From Acidobacteriota bacterium (GTDB lineage Bacteria > Acidobacteriota > Terriglobia > Acidiferrales > UBA7541), in the NCBI GenBank assembly GCA_003133505.1, contig PKXT01000338.1, forward strand, positions 1,683 to 9,482: a stretch of DNA of 7,800 nucleotides, given 5' to 3'. The notes under the pieces are model-generated. The model was not told the DNA's origin, ran no database searches, and saw nothing but the letters and a program-made list of their open reading frames with translations. Position 1 is the stretch's first letter. Each line of letters begins with the position of its first letter. A program made the position numbers and the translations under genes. Positions 5,331 through 7,800 of this stretch are shown one piece after another.

Positions 5331-7800
5331 CTAATCTGAACGGCTTGAGCGCGAATTCCAAAGCTTCTCGAATATGGGGATGAGGAACAGGATGGCGAAT
5401 GGCGAGGTAACCATGCCGCCGACAACGACTCGCGCGAGGGGCTGCTGCGCCTGCACTCCGATGCCGTGAGCGACCGCTGCGGGAAGCAGGCCCAATCCGG
5501 CCGCCGCGCAGGCCATCACCACGGGCCGCATTTCATCTAACGCTCCCGCGCGCACCGACTGCAAGCTATCGCCCAATTGGGCGCGGGCGCGCCGAACCCC
5601 CGACACAAGCACCACACTACCCAGCGTGCAGACGCCAATCACGGACGCAAATCCCACCGCTGCAGAAATACTGAAAGGCGTCCGGGTGATGATCAACGAC
5701 AGCACGCCCCCCAGCAATCCAAATGGCAGCGCAGCCAAACACAAGAGCATTTCGCGCCAGGAATTGAACGCGGTGAAAAGCAGTATTGCGATGATCAGCA
5801 AACTTAGCGGAACCACAAAAAGCAACCGGCGCTCTTCCTTCTGAAGACTGTCATATTCACCCGACCATTCGTAGGTATAGCCCGGCGGCAGACGCAGATC
5901 GCGCGTCAGACGCTGCTGGGCGTCCTGGATCGTGCCGGATAAATCGCGCCCCCTTACGCCAAATGATACAGGGATGTACCGGCGGCCATTTTCGCGATAG
6001 ACGGTAAAGACACCCTGTTTCAACGACACGTCGGCAACCTGGCCGAGCGGAATGCGTCCCCCATCGGAGGTGGGAAGCAAAATGTTGCGAATGGCGTCCG
6101 GAGTCTGGCGGGAGGTCAGAGGATAACGCACCACGAAATCGAACCGGCGGTCCCCTTCCAAAATCTGCGTAGCGGCAATGCCACCGATCGCGGCCTGGAC
6201 AGCGGCATTCACATCGGCGGCGGCGATGCCGTACCGGGAGCTGGCGGCACGGTTAATCGAAATCAGCAATTCGGGCTGGCCAGTTTCCTGGAATACAGCA
6301 AGATCGGCAATACCGCGCACCTGCGCCATGATGTCGCGTATTTCACCAGCCTTTTGGGAAAGGACGTCAATATCAGGTCCGAAAATTTTTACGGAGTCCT
6401 CTCCCTTTACACCCTGCATGGCCTCTTCCACATTGTCTTCAATATTCTGCGAGAAATCCCAGTCCACGCCGGGATATTTATCAAGCTGCGCGCTGATCTG
6501 CCGGACCAGCTCCGGCTTGTCCACGCTACGGGGCCATTTTGATTCGGGCTGCAGGGACACTCCAAATTCAATGTTGCCAAAGGTAGTGGAATCGGTGCCG
6601 TCATCCGGACGCCCGGTTTGTGAAGTGACCTGACTAACTTCCGGAAAGCTGCGCATGACCGCGCGAAATTCGCCCGAGAGGCGAGTGGCCATTTCAATGG
6701 AAACATCCTGTGGCAAAGTGGCTCGCACCCACAGGTTCCCTTCCTCGAGTTTTGGCATGAATTCCCCACCGAGGAGAGGCAGCAGAGCAAAGGTACCAAT
6801 CAAAACAATCACCGCAGCCCCCGACGCGATAGCGGAGTGAGCCAGGACCCAATCAAGCGAACGTGAATAGCGCTTCTTTAGCCATTCCACCAAATGCGTT
6901 TCCGAGCGGCCATTTGCCGCCAAGTTGCTTCGGAAAGAACAGAGCACCGGCGCTATCAACAAGGCAAACAGAAGCGCGCCCACAAGAGCGCAACCATAAG
7001 TGATGGACATGGGAGCAAAAATTCTGCCTGGTACCCCTTCCATGGTGAATAGCGGAATCATGGCCACGATGATGACCAATACGGAAAACACTACTGGGCG
7101 GGTGGCATCGGCTGCGCCGCTGGCGATGGCGTCTTCGATACTGGTTTCCGCGGAACGAGCCCGCATTTGCCGGTAAACGCTTTCCAAAACCACCACGGCG
7201 ACGTCTACCAGGATTCCGAAGTCAATTGCGCCTATCGAAATCAGGTTAGCCGATCGCCCCGTGAACACCATGAGCGCGAAGGCGAAGAGCAGGGCACACG
7301 GAATCGTCAGAGCGGCGATAAGGGAAATGGTAACATCGCCCAAAAAGACCACCAGCAGGGCCGTTACCAGAAAGACCCCTAGCAACACCAGATGGCGCAC
7401 TGTGGCCGTCGTCAGATTAATCAAATCGGTCCGATCATAGAGCGGTCGAATTTTCATTCCCGGCGGCAACAAGCCGCTGTTCAACGCCTGAACCTTGGCG
7501 CGAACCCCAGCGAGAGCCGGTAATGACTTTTCGTCGCGGTTCAGCAGAACAATAGCTTCGATTGTGTCGTTATTTTCATCCACTCCAATCTGGCCAAGGC
7601 GCGGCTGATAGCCTTCATGGACATCGGCAATATCGCGAAGAAAAATGGGCGCGCCGTTATGTTCCGCCACAATCACGCTGCCCATATCCTGCAAGTTGCT
7701 CAGGAGCCCGATACCACGGACGTTCACACTCTGTGACCCCATGGTCAGGTAATTTCCGCCAACATTGGCATTGCTATTACCGACGGCGGTTACGACCTGC
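5331..7800 (-). CDS. CzcA/CusA-like (HME family) RND efflux permease, partial, 5' end outside window
   Basis: This is the inner-membrane proton-driven pump of a tripartite RND exporter, which works with a periplasmic adaptor and an outer-membrane channel. Visible are 822 residues; about 200-220 N-terminal residues (TM1 and most of the first porter region) lie beyond base 7800. It begins inside the porter domain (SNANVGGNYL; HME pumps usually have NNANVGAGY). Helices follow at about 136-156, 158-179, 187-209, 235-253, 264-289 and 322-344. A second periplasmic region spans about 345-655 (NIEDNVEEAMQGVKG, KIFGPDIDVL, AAIGGIAATQILEGDRRFD). Helices TM8-TM12 span about 659-813, then a short basic tail. 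In TM4, D193, D199 and E206 (DFG, VD, LES) have the same 6/7 spacing as the CzcA proton-relay acids D402, D408 and E415. The DGA...VEN form is altered to DVA...LES, so the substrate is unclear: metals are likely by family, organic compounds possible. No partner gene is downstream; an adaptor gene is probably upstream outside the window. Confidence 0.92.
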   Translation of the reverse strand, partial: QVVTAVGNSNANVGGNYLTMGSQSVNVRGIGLLSNLQDMGSVIVAEHNGAPIFLRDIADVHEGYQPRLGQIGVDENNDTIEAIVLLNRDEKSLPALAGVRAKVQALNSGLLPPGMKIRPLYDRTDLINLTTATVRHLVLLGVFLVTALLVVFLGDVTISLIAALTIPCALLFAFALMVFTGRSANLISIGAIDFGILVDVAVVVLESVYRQMRARSAETSIEDAIASGAADATRPVVFSVLVIIVAMIPLFTMEGVPGRIFAPMSITYGCALVGALLFALLIAPVLCSFRSNLAANGRSETHLVEWLKKRYSRSLDWVLAHSAIASGAAVIVLIGTFALLPLLGGEFMPKLEEGNLWVRATLPQDVSIEMATRLSGEFRAVMRSFPEVSQVTSQTGRPDDGTDSTTFGNIEFGVSLQPESKWPRSVDKPELVRQISAQLDKYPGVDWDFSQNIEDNVEEAMQGVKGEDSVKIFGPDIDVLSQKAGEIRDIMAQVRGIADLAVFQETGQPELLISINRAASSRYGIAAADVNAAVQAAIGGIAATQILEGDRRFDFVVRYPLTSRQTPDAIRNILLPTSDGGRIPLGQVADVSLKQGVFTVYRENGRRYIPVSFGVRGRDLSGTIQDAQQRLTRDLRLPPGYTYEWSGEYDSLQKEERRLLFVVPLSLLIIAILLFTAFNSWREMLLCLAALPFGLLGGVLSLIITRTPFSISAAVGFASVIGVCTLGSVVLVSGVRRARAQLGDSLQSVRAGALDEMRPVVMACAAAGLGLLPAAVAHGIGVQAQQPLARVVVGGMVTSPFAILFLIPIFEKLWNSRSSRSD

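Noticed and set aside
5050..5334. 94-codon plus-strand ORF containing AQLGERLVRNEEVGGSSP
   Set aside because: This peptide is the translation of the tRNA-Ala gene itself, a well-known spurious ORF; the rest has no protein-like character.
1..7800. Mobile element, CRISPR array, defence island, toxin-antitoxin or biosynthetic cluster
   Set aside because: I saw no transposase, integrase, regularly spaced repeats, target-site duplications or unfamiliar gene sets. The tRNA 3' end is not repeated elsewhere in the window, so there is no sign of an integrated element at tRNA-Ala.

Overview
The window holds five protein-coding genes and one tRNA gene on both strands. All five proteins are recognisable, conserved bacterial housekeeping or envelope functions. 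Base composition is moderately GC-rich with GC-leaning third codon positions. A candidate copy of a dispersed palindromic repeat (core GTCATCCTGAGC...GAAGGATCTAC) and the protein types suggest a free-living bacterium, plausibly Acidobacteriota. That assignment comes from recall of the repeat and the general look of the genes, not from a database search.

Layout: (1) 1-801, minus strand: 5' part of nfo (endonuclease IV), whose 3' end lies beyond base 1. (2) 802-1162: a 361-bp divergent intergenic region with a candidate nfo promoter, a GC-rich inverted repeat overlapping it, and a TATACT box just before ctpA. (3) 1163-2794, plus strand: an exported S41 carboxyl-terminal processing protease (CtpA/Prc type). 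(4) 2795-2942: convergent spacer with a REP-like palindrome and weak terminator-like hairpins. (5) 2943-4968, minus strand: an overlapping proB-proA pair for the first two steps of proline synthesis from glutamate. (6) 4969-5142: divergent region with a proB -10 box and a good tRNA promoter. (7) 5143-5218, plus strand: tRNA-Ala(CGC) with G3:U70 and an encoded CCA end. (8) 5331-7800, minus strand: most of a CzcA/CusA-like heavy-metal-efflux RND permease, whose N-terminus lies beyond base 7800.

Functionally these are independent units: DNA base-excision repair, envelope proteolysis, proline synthesis, alanine decoding and RND export. Only proB-proA forms a clear operon. ProB makes gamma-glutamyl phosphate and ProA reduces it to glutamate-5-semialdehyde; the final enzyme, ProC, is not in the window.

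I found no phage, transposon, CRISPR, toxin-antitoxin or defence module, and no convincing new system. The points worth a second look are modest: -10-like boxes almost touching the start codons of ctpA and proB (possible leaderless or near-leaderless mRNAs), a ProB without its PUA domain whose tail overlaps proA, the palindrome in the nfo/ctpA intergenic region, the REP-like element, and altered membrane-helix motifs in the RND pump.
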